Of a stretch of DNA of 37,075 nucleotides, positions 1 through 8,139 are shown in pieces. The first letter of the stretch is position 1; each line of letters starts with the position of its first letter. Source of the DNA: Betaproteobacteria bacterium (lineage in GTDB: Bacteria; Pseudomonadota; Gammaproteobacteria; Burkholderiales; Methylophilaceae); the NCBI GenBank assembly GCA_016867975.1, contig VGIC01000020.1, positions 1-37,075 on the forward strand, written 5' to 3'. The translations under genes and the position numbers were made by a program. The notes beneath the pieces are model-generated. The model was not told the DNA's origin. It worked only from the letters and a program-made list of their open reading frames with translations, and did no database searches.

Positions 1-1160
1 CTCATCACAGGGCGCTTGTCTGGTCGTTGCTCCACACTGCGATTAAGCTGAGACAGGGCAATTACCGGCACATCCAGCTCTTTTGCCAATGCTTTCAATG
101 AACGTGAAATCTCAGAAATCTCTGTTGCGCGGTTCTCGCCTTGCTTGCCAGCAGGGGCTGCCATCAGTTGCAGGTAGTCCACCACAATCAACCCCAGCTT
201 TCCCGCCTGCCGATGAAGGCGACGCGATCTGGCACGCACGTCAAAACTGCTTAAACCGGAGCCTTCATCAATAAAGATCGGCGCTTCGTTGAGTTTACCC
301 AGCGCAGTCGTTAGTTTTTCCCAATCTTCATCTTCCAGCCGACCGGTGCGCATGCGGTGCTGATCCAGCCTGCCCACTGAGCCTATCATACGCATAGCCA
401 ACTGCGTGCCGGGCATCTCCATAGAGAACACGGCCACCGGCAACCCAGTGTCCAGCGCGATATTTTCTGCAATGTTGAGTGAAAAAGCCGTTTTCCCCAT
501 TGAAGGACGACCAGCCACAATGATCAGATCTCCGCCTTGTAATCCGGAAGTCATCGAATCCAGATCAGCAAATCCAGTTGGGATACCAGTCACATCGGAT
601 TGATTTTCACGCGAGAACAATTGATCGATGCGGTCAGCCACCTTAGGCAACAGTACTTTGATATCAGTGAAGCCCTCTGTACTCTTTTTTCCACCTTCAG
701 CAATCTGAAAAATTTTGGCTTCTGCCTCATCCAGCAACTGCTGAGCATCTCGCCCATTGGGCGAATAAGCACTTTCGGCGATTCCTGACCCCACCACGAC
801 AAGATCACGCATCACGGCACGCTCATGCACGATTTCGGCATAACGGCGGATATTGGCGGCTGTCGGCGTATTTTGCGCCAACATGCCCAGATACGCGATT
901 CCACCGACTCCGGACAACTCTGCTGAGTTTTCCAGCGACTCAGCCACAGTCACGATGTCAGCGGGTTTGTTATGTTCGATAAGTTTTGCAATATGTTCAT
1001 AGATAAGCCTATGATCATATCGGTAGAAGTCGCTAGAACGCAGGATATCTGCGATCTTATCAAGCGCATCATTTTCTAACAGCAAGCCACCAATGACGGA
1101 CTGCTCGGCTTCTACAGAATGGGGGGGGATTTTTAACGCATCTAATTGTTCATCGCTCAT
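1..1160 (-). CDS. dnaB: Replicative DNA helicase DnaB, 3' end cut by window edge
   Basis: This is the hexameric helicase that unwinds DNA ahead of the replication fork. I translated it by hand from the ATG at 1160; 386 complete codons are present and the frame is still open at base 1. The N-terminal domain is followed by a RecA-like core. Walker A reads GRPSMGKTAF, with the catalytic lysine at about residue 223, and Walker B reads LIVVDYLQLM. The last visible residues, ALSQLNRSVEQRPDKRP, are the typical DnaB motif H3 region. The usual length is about 460 residues, so roughly 75 are missing beyond the left edge. It follows the rpsF-priB-rpsR-rplI operon in the same direction, a common proteobacterial order, but a hairpin terminator lies between rplI and dnaB. 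Confidence 0.97.
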   Translation of the reverse strand, partial: MSDEQLDALKIPPHSVEAEQSVIGGLLLENDALDKIADILRSSDFYRYDHRLIYEHIAKLIEHNKPADIVTVAESLENSAELSGVGGIAYLGMLAQNTPTAANIRRYAEIVHERAVMRDLVVVGSGIAESAYSPNGRDAQQLLDEAEAKIFQIAEGGKKSTEGFTDIKVLLPKVADRIDQLFSRENQSDVTGIPTGFADLDSMTSGLQGGDLIIVAGRPSMGKTAFSLNIAENIALDTGLPVAVFSMEMPGTQLAMRMIGSVGRLDQHRMRTGRLEDEDWEKLTTALGKLNEAPIFIDEGSGLSSFDVRARSRRLHRQAGKLGLIVVDYLQLMAAPAGKQGENRATEISEISRSLKALAKELDVPVIALSQLNRSVEQRPDKRPVM

Positions 1161-1198
1161 GCGAGAAATTATACTCCAGCACCGCTCGATCCAATAAA

Positions 1199-1220
1199 AA
1201 AAGCTACCGAAGTAGCTTTT
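1199..1220 (-). terminator. Rho-independent terminator after rplI (symmetrical)
   Basis: A perfect 9-bp stem with a four-base loop (CGAA) is flanked by A-runs on one side and T-runs on the other, so it can work in both directions. It sits between the rplI stop and the dnaB start. It should end most ribosomal operon transcripts and let only some continue into dnaB. Confidence 0.8.
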
Positions 1221-1245
1221 TTTATCAGTCACAAATCACTAAAGA

Positions 1246-1695
1246 TTATGCTTCAGCAATCACTGACACGGTGACATTCACCACCACATCATGGTGCAAG
1301 GCCACTGAAACTGGGTGATCACCCGTGGTTTTCAATGGACCATTTGGCAGACGCACTTCAGACTTAGCCACTTCATGGCCAGCTGCTTTCAGACTTTCAG
1401 CGATGTCATTGTTGGTCACAGAACCAAACAGACGACCATCAACACCAGCCTTTTGTGTCACGGATACTACGAAGCCAGCCAATTTCTCACCACGTGCCTG
1501 CGCACTTGCCAAGATAGCGGCTTGCTGTTTTTCCAACTCAGCACGGCGAGTTGCAAACTCAGCTTTGTTCGCCTCGGTTGCACGTTTAGCCTTGCCTTGT
1601 GGGATCAGGAAATTACGACCGAAACCATCTTTCACTTTAACAACATCACCCAACACGCCCAAGTTGGCTACTTTTTCCAATAAAATCACTTGCAT
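1246..1695 (-). CDS. rplI: 50S ribosomal protein L9
   Basis: This ribosomal protein binds 23S rRNA and projects from the large subunit near the L1 stalk. It has 149 residues, the same as E. coli L9. The N-terminus [21 protein letters not shown] and the glycine-rich [13 protein letters not shown] segment are the family signature. A helical linker rich in Ala and Gln follows at about residues 42-75, then the C-terminal domain, which contains GRLFGSVT. It lies 12 bases after rpsR and is the last ribosomal gene before the terminator. AGGAGA precedes the ATG. Confidence 0.98.
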   Translation of the reverse strand: MQVILLEKVANLGVLGDVVKVKDGFGRNFLIPQGKAKRATEANKAEFATRRAELEKQQAAILASAQARGEKLAGFVVSVTQKAGVDGRLFGSVTNNDIAESLKAAGHEVAKSEVRLPNGPLKTTGDHPVSVALHHDVVVNVTVSVIAEA

Positions 1696-1707
1696 CTTAA
1701 TCTCTCC

Positions 1708-1941
1708 TTAGCCTGGGTGTTTGTCAGTGTATGGTAACAATGCCAAGAAACGAGCACGCTTAACAGCGGCTGTCAATTGACGTTGATAACGTGCTTTAGT
1801 ACCCGTCATACGTGCTGGGATGATTTTTGCATTTTCTGAGATGAAATCTTTTAACAGATCTACATCTTTGTAATCAACTTCTTTAATGCCTTCTGCTGAA
1901 AAACGGCAGTAACGGCGGCGTTTGTACATATCTCTTGCCAT
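1708..1941 (-). CDS. rpsR: 30S ribosomal protein S18
   Basis: This small-subunit protein pairs with S6 on the 16S rRNA platform. It has 77 residues; E. coli S18 has 75. The basic N-terminus RRRYCRF and the middle [20 protein letters not shown] are diagnostic, and the C-terminal helix ends in [13 protein letters not shown]. It sits between priB and rplI in the standard order. The S6:S18 complex regulates this operon in many bacteria, and the leader upstream of rpsF has a compatible hairpin. Confidence 0.98.
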   Translation of the reverse strand: MARDMYKRRRYCRFSAEGIKEVDYKDVDLLKDFISENAKIIPARMTGTKARYQRQLTAAVKRARFLALLPYTDKHPG

Positions 1942-1980
1942 TTGAAACTCCTAAACTTTTAATTGATGTAAGCATTTCGC

Positions 1981-2271
1981 TTACATGGTCAATATTTCTA
2001 TATGGTTAATGTGCATCACCAGTTGTGTACTCTTAAGACTGCGTTGTGCCAAAAAACCACGGGCTGTAATCTGAGCGCCCTGCTTTAAGTCTTTCTTTGC
2101 CAGGTCACCTAACATGACCGCGGCAACTTCACACACCACTTTTCGCTTCATGCCTGCTTCAACCTGTTCAGAAGCATGTCGCAGTATTACATTCAACAAC
2201 GGGATGCCTGCTGGTGTATAACGAAGCGGCTCTATTTGCACCACCTCAGCCTGTAACACCAACTGGTTCAA
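1981..2271 (-). CDS. priB: Primosomal replication protein N (PriB)
   Basis: This is a small OB-fold single-stranded DNA binding protein that helps PriA restart stalled replication forks. It has 96 residues; E. coli PriB has 104. It starts MNQLVLQAEVV and keeps the PAGIPLLNVILRHASEQ strand typical of proteobacterial PriB. The start is a TTG placed directly after the rpsF stop codon (TAA then TTG), and I see no strong ribosome site of its own, so translation is probably coupled to rpsF. Its place between rpsF and rpsR is the usual one in Beta- and Gammaproteobacteria. Confidence 0.93.
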   Translation of the reverse strand: MNQLVLQAEVVQIEPLRYTPAGIPLLNVILRHASEQVEAGMKRKVVCEVAAVMLGDLAKKDLKQGAQITARGFLAQRSLKSTQLVMHINHIEILTM

Positions 2272-2658
2272 TTAAGCAGCTGCCGCCTCAGTTGCCGCTG
2301 GTGCAGCCTCTTTGCTCAACACTGACTTAGACTTCTCTTCCTTCATCATAGGTGATGGCGCAGTCACCGCTGTTTTAGTCGCCATAGTCAGATGACGCAA
2401 TACTGCATCATTGAACTTGAAGCCATGCTCAAGCTCTTCCAACACAGCTTGGTTACATTCAATGTTCATTAACACATAGTGTGCTTTGTGAATTTTTTGG
2501 ATCGGATAAGCTAATTGGCGACGACCCCAGTCTTCTAAACGGTGAATAGCACCGCCGTTGCTGGTGATCAGCGTACGATAACGCTCGATCATCGCTGGCA
2601 CTTGCTCGCTTTGGTCCGGATGGACGATAAATACTACTTCATAATGTCTCATTGACAC
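2272..2658 (-). CDS. rpsF: 30S ribosomal protein S6
   Basis: This small-subunit protein forms a heterodimer with S18. It has 128 residues. The start [19 protein letters not shown], the central [11 protein letters not shown] segment and the helix-strand YVLMNIECN are family hallmarks. The tail after residue 105 is rich in Ala, Lys and Glu, as in many S6 proteins. An AGGAG-type ribosome site precedes the ATG. The Met-Ser-Met opening allows a start at 2658 or two codons later. It is the first gene of the operon. Confidence 0.97.
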   Translation of the reverse strand: MSMRHYEVVFIVHPDQSEQVPAMIERYRTLITSNGGAIHRLEDWGRRQLAYPIQKIHKAHYVLMNIECNQAVLEELEHGFKFNDAVLRHLTMATKTAVTAPSPMMKEEKSKSVLSKEAAPAATEAAAA

Positions 2659-2675
2659 TCCTTTTGGATTAAAGC

Positions 2676-2741
2676 CACCCGCTTATGACTGCGGTGTGAC
2701 AAGGTAAAAAATGCTTGCCGAACACATTGGTTCAAGCAAGC
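2676..2741 (-). promoter_or_regulatory. Candidate S6:S18 autoregulatory leader
   Basis: Two hairpins lie in the leader between the promoter and rpsF. The promoter-proximal one pairs GCTTGC with GCAAGC (2713-2718 with 2736-2741), with an inner GAAC/GTTC stem. On the transcript it is followed by ATTTTTTACC, which resembles an attenuator. The proximal-to-gene one (2676-2696) pairs ACACCGC-type sequence with GCGGGTG around a bulge. CCG-bearing hairpins in rpsF leaders are known S6:S18 targets. The match was judged by eye only. Confidence 0.4.
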
Positions 2742-2746
2742 GCGGG

Positions 2747-2775
2747 ATTATAGACAAAAGTCAGGTACTAATCAA
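2747..2775 (-). promoter_or_regulatory. Promoter of the rpsF operon
   Basis: On the minus strand there is a TTGATT -35 box (2775-2770), a 17-base spacer and a perfect TATAAT -10 box (2752-2747). A G+C-rich stretch follows the -10 box, as is common in growth-rate-controlled promoters of ribosomal genes. Transcription would start about 80-90 bases before rpsF. Confidence 0.75.
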
Positions 2776-2827
2776 ACAATATTTAATGAAATCAATTGTT
2801 TTTATGTGGATTTTAAATTTGAAACAC

Positions 2828-4861
2828 CTAAACCAGATCAGGCATCTCAGCCCCGTAAAACTTGACTCTGAGTTTTTTAAGCTGATCTCGATAGTCTGCT
2901 GCTTTCTCAAATTCAAGATTTTTAGCGGCATCATGCATGGCTTTTTCAAGGCGCTTCATCTCCTTGACGATCTGCTTCTCACTCAGCGCCTCATAACTGG
3001 CCTGCTCTTGCATGGCCTTGCGTTCACGCTGGGCTTCATCTTTATCGTAAACGCCATCAATCATGTCTTTAATGCGCTTGCTCACCCCTTTAGGCGTAAT
3101 ACCATGCGTTGCATTAAAGGCCATTTGCACGCTGCGTCTGCGCTCGGTTTCATCCATCGCCAGTTTCATGCTGCGCGTAATTTTATTGGCGTAAAAAATC
3201 ACCCGCCCGTTTAAATTACGTGCCGCCCTGCCCGCAGTTTGAATCAAGCTACGCTCAGAACGCAAAAAACCTTCTTTATCAGCATCCAGTACGGCAACCA
3301 GCGATACTTCTGGAATATCCAGCCCTTCGCGTAGCAAATTAATGCCAACCAGTACGTCAAACTCGCCCAAACGCAGGTCGCGAATGATCTCGACTCGCTC
3401 TACCGTATCAATATCACTATGCAGATAGCGCGTTTTTACCCCGTGTTCGCTGAGATAATCAGTTAAGTCTTCGGCCATGCGCTTAGTCAGCGTAGTGGCT
3501 AGCACACGCTCGCCGACTTCCACACATTTTTTGATCTCGCCCAGCAAATCATCCACCTGCGTATCGGCCGGCTTCAAGATAATTTCGGGGTCAATCAAGC
3601 CGGTCGGGCGCGCGATCATCTCGACCACCTGCTGCTGATGCGCTTTCTCATACTCTGCCGGTGTGGCAGAAATAAACACACACTGGCGCATCACCTGCTC
3701 AAACTCTTCAAACCTAAGTGGACGGTTATCCATAGCGGATGGCAACCTGAAACCATAATCCACTAAGTTCTCTTTACGCGCACGGTCACCTTTGTACATG
3801 CCGCCGATTTGCGGCACCGTCACATGGCTTTCATCGATGATCAGCAAAGCATTATCCGGCAGATAGTCCATCAATGTCGGTGGCGGATCCCCCGGTTTCG
3901 CACCGGTCAGATGCCGACTATAGTTCTCAATGCCTTTGCAGAAACCAATCTCGTGCAGCATCTCAAGATCAAAGCGCGTACGCTGTTCGATACGTTGCGC
4001 TTCCACCAGCTTGTTTTCCTTGATGTAAAAACTGACGCGATCGCGGAGCTCTTCCTTGATGGTCTCAATGGCGCGAATGGTAGCCTCACGTGCAGTCACG
4101 TAATGGCTGGATGGAAAAATACGGAAATTGTGAATTTTGTGGAATATCTGCCCCGTAAGCGGATCGAACGACTGAATCCCATCAATTTCATCATCAAATA
4201 AGCTGATACGCACAGCGGTCTCGCTGTTCTCGGAAGGAAATACATCGATCACATCTCCACGCACACGAAACGTGCCACGACCAAAATCAAAGTCGTTGCG
4301 GTCATACTGCATACTAACTAGCTGCGCCACAATATCGCGCTGGCTGATTTTCTGACCGAGGTGAATATGTAGCACCATGCCATGGTACTCACTGGGGTCA
4401 CCAATCCCGTATATCGCTGAAACGGTGGCCACAATGATGCTGTCTTCTCGCTCCAAGATCGCTTTTGTTGCCGAGAGCCGCATCTGCTCGATATGGTCAT
4501 TGATACTAGAGTCTTTCTCAATGAACAAGTCACGAGAAGGCACATAGGCCTCGGGTTGGTAGTAATCGTAATAACTAACAAAATACTCCACCGCATTATT
4601 GGGAAAAAACTCTTTAAACTCGCTGTACAGCTGAGCTGCCAGTGTTTTATTGGGCGCCATCACGATGGCTGGACGGCCAGTTCTCGCAATCACATTCGCC
4701 ATGGTGTAGGTTTTTCCAGAGCCGGTGACGCCAAGCAAGGTCTGAAACCTGAATCCGTCATTGACCCCCTGCACCAACCTCTCAATGGCTTGCGGCTGAT
4801 CGCCAGCAGGAGGGAATGGTTGATTTAACTGGTACAGACTATCTGGGAAAGTGACGATCAC
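2828..4861 (-). CDS. uvrB: UvrABC excision nuclease subunit B
   Basis: UvrB is the damage-verifying helicase of nucleotide excision repair; it takes DNA from UvrA and recruits UvrC. Visible parts are Walker A ([13 protein letters not shown]), the beta-hairpin region [14 protein letters not shown], motif [11 protein letters not shown], motif [11 protein letters not shown] and a C-terminal UVR motif ([21 protein letters not shown]). I place the start at the GTG at 4861, giving 677 residues beginning [22 protein letters not shown], where most family members begin. The open frame extends to another GTG at 4894, but that codon lies in the terminal repeat of an intergenic element, so the extra 11 residues are probably not native. 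The next gene upstream is divergent. Confidence 0.96.
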   Translation of the reverse strand: MIVTFPDSLYQLNQPFPPAGDQPQAIERLVQGVNDGFRFQTLLGVTGSGKTYTMANVIARTGRPAIVMAPNKTLAAQLYSEFKEFFPNNAVEYFVSYYDYYQPEAYVPSRDLFIEKDSSINDHIEQMRLSATKAILEREDSIIVATVSAIYGIGDPSEYHGMVLHIHLGQKISQRDIVAQLVSMQYDRNDFDFGRGTFRVRGDVIDVFPSENSETAVRISLFDDEIDGIQSFDPLTGQIFHKIHNFRIFPSSHYVTAREATIRAIETIKEELRDRVSFYIKENKLVEAQRIEQRTRFDLEMLHEIGFCKGIENYSRHLTGAKPGDPPPTLMDYLPDNALLIIDESHVTVPQIGGMYKGDRARKENLVDYGFRLPSAMDNRPLRFEEFEQVMRQCVFISATPAEYEKAHQQQVVEMIARPTGLIDPEIILKPADTQVDDLLGEIKKCVEVGERVLATTLTKRMAEDLTDYLSEHGVKTRYLHSDIDTVERVEIIRDLRLGEFDVLVGINLLREGLDIPEVSLVAVLDADKEGFLRSERSLIQTAGRAARNLNGRVIFYANKITRSMKLAMDETERRRSVQMAFNATHGITPKGVSKRIKDMIDGVYDKDEAQRERKAMQEQASYEALSEKQIVKEMKRLEKAMHDAAKNLEFEKAADYRDQLKKLRVKFYGAEMPDLV

Positions 4862-4880
4862 GAGATTATTTCCAAAAAAC

Positions 4881-5286
4881 TGAGACCTTTGCACGAATCA
4901 TAATTCGGCTGAATTCTCGCTAAAATTACCAAAAACCGTCATTCCAGCGGAGGCTGGAGTCCAGTCAGCGTTGCATAATGGGGTGTCGCTTCGACGCATA
5001 AATCTTAACTTAAAAATGTATAATCAATTGATTTAAATATAAAAATATCAATACAACGCTTACACATGAATTAAAGTAACATGACTCAGCTCCAGCCTTG
5101 TCTGGATCCAGACTATCGCGCTTCATCTTGCCGCTTTGACGTATGAATAATGCAGTGCATATATTCTATGGGCAAGCCAAATACTGACCTAACAACTTAG
5201 ATGAGCGGTGATGCCAAGGACCGGCAAGCTGGAATGACGAAATTTGTTGTGATTGCTCATTTAATCTGCTTCGTGCAAAGGTTTCA
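4881..5286. repeat. Inverted-repeat-bounded intergenic element (MITE-like)
   Basis: The ends are 17-bp near-perfect inverted repeats: TGAGACCTTTGCACGAA at 4881-4897, and TTCGTGCAAAGGTTTCA at 5270-5286, which differs at one base when reversed. About 40 bases inside each end is a second inverted pair, CGTCATTCCAGC and GCTGGAATGACG. A perfect palindrome (GTCTGGATCCAGAC) lies at 5100-5113. No gene fits inside. This resembles a non-autonomous transposable element or a dispersed palindromic repeat. I could not see a clear target-site duplication. Confidence 0.55.
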
Positions 5287-5390
5287 ATTTAGGATTTTAA
5301 CAAATAAAAAAGAATGCAGAGAAAATCGTGCTGAATTCCTGGTAATTCATTAGAACCGTCAATCACTTACTTTATTCTCTAAGCTTTTAT

Positions 5391-5431
5391 GCGTAAAATA
5401 GCGGCAATTTTCATTGCTGTTATTTTTACGC
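5391..5431 (+). promoter_or_regulatory. Leader hairpin before the aminotransferase gene
   Basis: Imperfect arms of 18 and 19 bases (5391-5408 and 5413-5431) flank a four-base loop. They start and end with GCGTAAAA and TTTTTACGC. The hairpin ends four bases before the AAGGA ribosome site at 5435-5439, so it could affect initiation or protect the mRNA end. Its function is unknown. Confidence 0.4.
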
Positions 5432-5446
5432 TTTAAGGATCAGATT

Positions 5447-6649
5447 TTGTCACAGACCGTATTATCAAAACGTGTTTTATCCATCAAAGAGTCCCCTACT
5501 TTAGCCATCACCGCTAAAGCCGGAAAATATAAAGCCGAAGGTAGAGACATCATTGGCTTAGCAGCGGGCGAACCTGATTTTGATACGCCTCAGCACATCA
5601 AAGACGCCGCAAAAGCCGCGATTGATGCAGGCTTTACAAAGTACACGCCAGTTTCAGGCATTCCTGGCCTTAAAAAAGCGATTGTTAATAAATTCAAAAA
5701 CGAGAACGGCTTTGACTACACTGTCAACGAAGTAATCGTTGGTGTGGGCGGCAAACAAACTATTTTCAACCTGTGCCTAGCTGTATTGAACAAAGGCGAT
5801 GAAGTCATTGTGCCCGCGCCATATTGGGTTTCATACGCAGATATCGCACTTGTTGCAGAAGCCACACCGGTGATTGTTGAATGTGGCATTGAGCAAGGTT
5901 TCAAGCTAACACCACAGCAACTAGAAGCGGCGATTACGCCTAAAACCAAGCTGTTTATGATTAACTCACCTTCCAACCCAACTGGCTCGGTTTATACCTT
6001 AGAAGAGCTTAAGGCATTAGGTGCAGTGTTGCTCAAACATCCTCACGTACTGGTCGCCACAGATGATATGTACGAACATGTCAACTTAACAGGCAACAAG
6101 TTCTACAACATTCTGAACGCAACCCCTTCCCTTAAAGACCGTTGTATCGTACTGAATGGCGTATCCAAGGCTTACTCGATGACCGGCTGGCGTATCGGTT
6201 ATGCGGCAGGACCAGCTTATATCATCAAAGCCATGGAAATCTTGCAGTCACAATCCACCAGCAACCCAACCTCCATCTCACAAGTGGCGGCACAAGCCGC
6301 GCTCGAAGGCTCTCAAGATTGCATCATCCCAATGGTAACTGCATTTAAAGAGCGTCACGCTTACGTCGTGAACCGCTTCAACAGCATACCTGGCCTAAGC
6401 TGCCTGATGGCTGGCGGTGCTTTCTACGCATTCCCAGATGCACGCGGTGCGATTGACACCCTGTTCAAAGCCGGCAAAATTAAAGAAGCCACTGATATGG
6501 CTTTGGCTGAATACCTACTGGAAGAGTTTGACGTCGCAGTTGTACCTGGCTCAGCTTTTGGTGCAGAAGGTTACTTCCGCATCTCATTCGCCACCTCAAT
6601 GGACAATCTCCGCAACGCACTAGACCGTATTGAAAAAGCGCTTAGCTAA
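5447..6649 (+). CDS. Aspartate-type aminotransferase (class I, PLP)
   Basis: This is a pyridoxal-phosphate aminotransferase of fold type I, most like the bacterial aspartate aminotransferases of subgroup Ib (AspC/AatA of thermophiles, rhizobia and betaproteobacteria). Visible motifs are GLAAGEPDFDTP near the N-terminus, the FTKYTPVSGIPGLKKAI substrate region, NSPSNPTGSVY, and SKAYSMTGWRIGY, with the PLP lysine at about residue 241. I chose the TTG at 5447 (400 residues) because AAGGA at 5435-5439 is correctly spaced for it. An upstream ATG at 5414 in the same frame would add 11 residues that fall in the leader hairpin. It is probably monocistronic. It likely supplies aspartate from oxaloacetate; prephenate or another keto acid is also possible. 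Confidence 0.9.
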   Translation: MSQTVLSKRVLSIKESPTLAITAKAGKYKAEGRDIIGLAAGEPDFDTPQHIKDAAKAAIDAGFTKYTPVSGIPGLKKAIVNKFKNENGFDYTVNEVIVGVGGKQTIFNLCLAVLNKGDEVIVPAPYWVSYADIALVAEATPVIVECGIEQGFKLTPQQLEAAITPKTKLFMINSPSNPTGSVYTLEELKALGAVLLKHPHVLVATDDMYEHVNLTGNKFYNILNATPSLKDRCIVLNGVSKAYSMTGWRIGYAAGPAYIIKAMEILQSQSTSNPTSISQVAAQAALEGSQDCIIPMVTAFKERHAYVVNRFNSIPGLSCLMAGGAFYAFPDARGAIDTLFKAGKIKEATDMALAEYLLEEFDVAVVPGSAFGAEGYFRISFATSMDNLRNALDRIEKALS

Positions 6650-6721
6650 AAATTTCCGTACGACCCGTTAAAATATTTTTGGTTTTTTTCATAAAAATTA
6701 TCCGTTTTTGCTAGTAAATGA

Positions 6722-6750
6722 TTGACCAACATACCGCAAGTCAGTATTAT
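6722..6750 (+). promoter_or_regulatory. Promoter of tRNA-Asn
   Basis: TTGACC (6722-6727), a 17-base spacer and TATTAT (6745-6750) are followed by a G+C-rich TGCGCC discriminator. The tRNA begins 15 bases after the -10 box. This fits a strong stable-RNA promoter. Confidence 0.75.
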
Positions 6751-6765
6751 TGCGCCTTCACCGAT

Positions 6766-6841
6766 TCCTCAATAGCTCAGTCGGTAGAGCAACGGACTGT
6801 TAATCCGTGTGTCCCTGGTTCGAGCCCAGGTTGAGGAGCCA
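6766..6841 (+). tRNA. tRNA-Asn (anticodon GUU)
   Basis: This is a 76-base tRNA. The acceptor stem pairs TCCTCAA with TTGAGGA, the anticodon arm CGGACTGTTAATCCG has GTT at the anticodon, the T arm is CCTGGTTCGAGCCCAGG, and GCCA closes the 3' end with an encoded CCA. It hosts the island downstream: its last 46 bases, from the anticodon stem to CCA, are repeated at 13804-13849. The gene itself is intact. Confidence 0.97.
6796..6841 (+). repeat. attL: 46-bp direct repeat in the tRNA-Asn 3' end
   Basis: This segment is identical, base for base, to 13804-13849. It covers the anticodon loop through the CCA end. The integrase gene starts its reading toward this site and stops about 20 bases away, the common arrangement of a tyrosine-recombinase island in a tRNA gene. 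Confidence 0.93.
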
Positions 6842-6847
6842 GATTCT

Positions 6848-6877
6848 AAAAGGCTAGCGTTCATGCGCTAGCCTTTT
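6848..6877 (+). terminator. Terminator shared by tRNA-Asn and the integrase gene end
   Basis: A perfect 12-bp stem (AAAAGGCTAGCG with CGCTAGCCTTTT) surrounds a six-base loop. It starts seven bases after the tRNA. The integrase stop codon (6861-6863) lies inside the loop, so the stem is partly coding. Because the stem is symmetrical, it can end both the tRNA transcript and the integrase transcript. Confidence 0.85.
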
Positions 6878-7931
6878 TCATTTCTGAAACGTGACAAAAA
6901 CGTGACAAACTAATCACGTTACCTGTCCCTCGACCGAGTTCAATCCTGGAGGCAGCAAATGCCAGATTCTCAGTTGCAAATTTAGCATAACGATCAACCA
7001 TCGATCTGGTCTTCCAGCCTCCCAAGTCTTTCAGTTCATCACAACTCGTGCCAGCCTGACGATGCCAGGATGCCCAAGTGTGCCTCAAGTCATGGAATCG
7101 AAAATCTTCCAAGCCTGCCTCTTCGAGCGCTCTATACCATGAGGTGTTGCAGTTACTACGTTGTATAGGTTGCCCTTGATAGGTAAAGCAAGCTTTTGGA
7201 TGCTTTCCGAGCTGTTCTTCCAGAACAATCACTGCATCATTATTAAGCGGTACACCTCTCGGTGTTCCATTCTTGGTTTGGTTTATCCAGGCAGTACGAC
7301 GTGACAAATCCACCCTACTCCATTCCAAGTTGGTAATCTCACTCGCCCGACAACCAGTTGCTAACGCAAATCTAACTAAAGCTGCCAAATGAGGCGGACA
7401 GACTGAAATTAATCGATCCGCTTCTTCTCTAGTCAGCCAGCGATCACGCTCAACTTCGCCAGGCAACAATCGGATTTTAGGAATGCTATCTAGCCACTGC
7501 CATTCATCCCTAGCCGTTTTAAGCAAATTGCGGATGAGTGCTAAATAACGATTCACTGTTGCAGGTTTATTGCCTTTCTTAATCAACCCCTGGGCAATAC
7601 TCCAAACCACATCACCGTTGATCTGATTCAGTGTCATTTTTCCCAGGAATGGATCAAGTTTTACGCAAATACGCCTAACATCAGCAAAACTCTTCATACC
7701 CGATTTAATAGTGAGGTACCTTACAACGGCCTCTTGCCAAGTGCGCTGAGGCTTAATCCCGAAATGAACTTCTCTGTAAGCATCTAGCTTGATTTTAGCT
7801 AGGTAGGCTTCAGCTTCTTCTCGGTCTTCAGTCCCAGAACTTTCTCGTACTCTTTTGCCGTTCGGGAGTGTTGCATTAATCCACCAGCACCTAGAATCAG
7901 GTCGGCGGTAAACTCCGGTTTCTCGAGCCAT
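6861..7931 (-). CDS. Tyrosine-type site-specific integrase
   Basis: This enzyme integrates and excises the island by recombination at the tRNA-Asn end. It has 356 residues. An N-terminal arm-type domain (residues 1-60, GVYRRPDSRCWWINATLPNGK) is followed by a SAM-like core-binding domain and the catalytic domain. Catalytic residues visible are Arg195 (ATGCRASE), Lys220 (TKNG), His280 and Arg283 (HDLRHTWASWH), Trp306 (LGGWK) and Tyr315 (MVDRYAKF). All are present, so it may be active. Its start lies within the upstream HTH gene in another frame, and its stop lies inside the terminator hairpin next to attL. Confidence 0.95.
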   Translation of the reverse strand: MARETGVYRRPDSRCWWINATLPNGKRVRESSGTEDREEAEAYLAKIKLDAYREVHFGIKPQRTWQEAVVRYLTIKSGMKSFADVRRICVKLDPFLGKMTLNQINGDVVWSIAQGLIKKGNKPATVNRYLALIRNLLKTARDEWQWLDSIPKIRLLPGEVERDRWLTREEADRLISVCPPHLAALVRFALATGCRASEITNLEWSRVDLSRRTAWINQTKNGTPRGVPLNNDAVIVLEEQLGKHPKACFTYQGQPIQRSNCNTSWYRALEEAGLEDFRFHDLRHTWASWHRQAGTSCDELKDLGGWKTRSMVDRYAKFATENLAFAASRIELGRGTGNVISLSRFCHVSEMKKASA

Positions 7932-8137
7932 AAACTTTCCTTTCCGGCTCGCCCTCGCTGCTTATATTCCTCCAACCAAAGATCTAAGTCAACTTTGTCA
8001 TATACCAGACGGCGACCAAACTTCACCGCTGGAATATCAAGTTCAGTGAGGAGCGTGACACCTATACCTAGGTAACACGCAGCCTCTTCTTTAGAAAGAC
8101 AACGTACAGACGGCAAGGGCAAGTCGTTATCTTTCAT
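7799..8137 (-). CDS. Excisionase/AlpA-like helix-turn-helix protein
   Basis: This is a small 112-residue DNA-binding protein. Residues 13-55 (LSKEEAACYLGIGVTLLTEL, then AVKFGRRLVYDKVDLDLWLEEY) match the MerR/Xis-type helix-turn-helix domain found in excisionases and AlpA regulators. It sits between the Rep-like gene and the integrase and overlaps the integrase by 133 bases in a different frame; the overlapped tail after about residue 68 has no recognisable domain. The likely role is to direct excision or to control the integrase gene. The two-base gap to the Rep-like gene suggests one operon. Confidence 0.78.
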   Translation of the reverse strand: MKDNDLPLPSVRCLSKEEAACYLGIGVTLLTELDIPAVKFGRRLVYDKVDLDLWLEEYKQRGRAGKESLWLEKPEFTADLILGAGGLMQHSRTAKEYEKVLGLKTEKKLKPT

Positions 8138-8139
8138 GT

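Noticed and set aside
2711-3214. 167-residue plus-strand frame across the end of uvrB
   Set aside because: It is antisense to the conserved UVR domain of uvrB and to the rpsF promoter.
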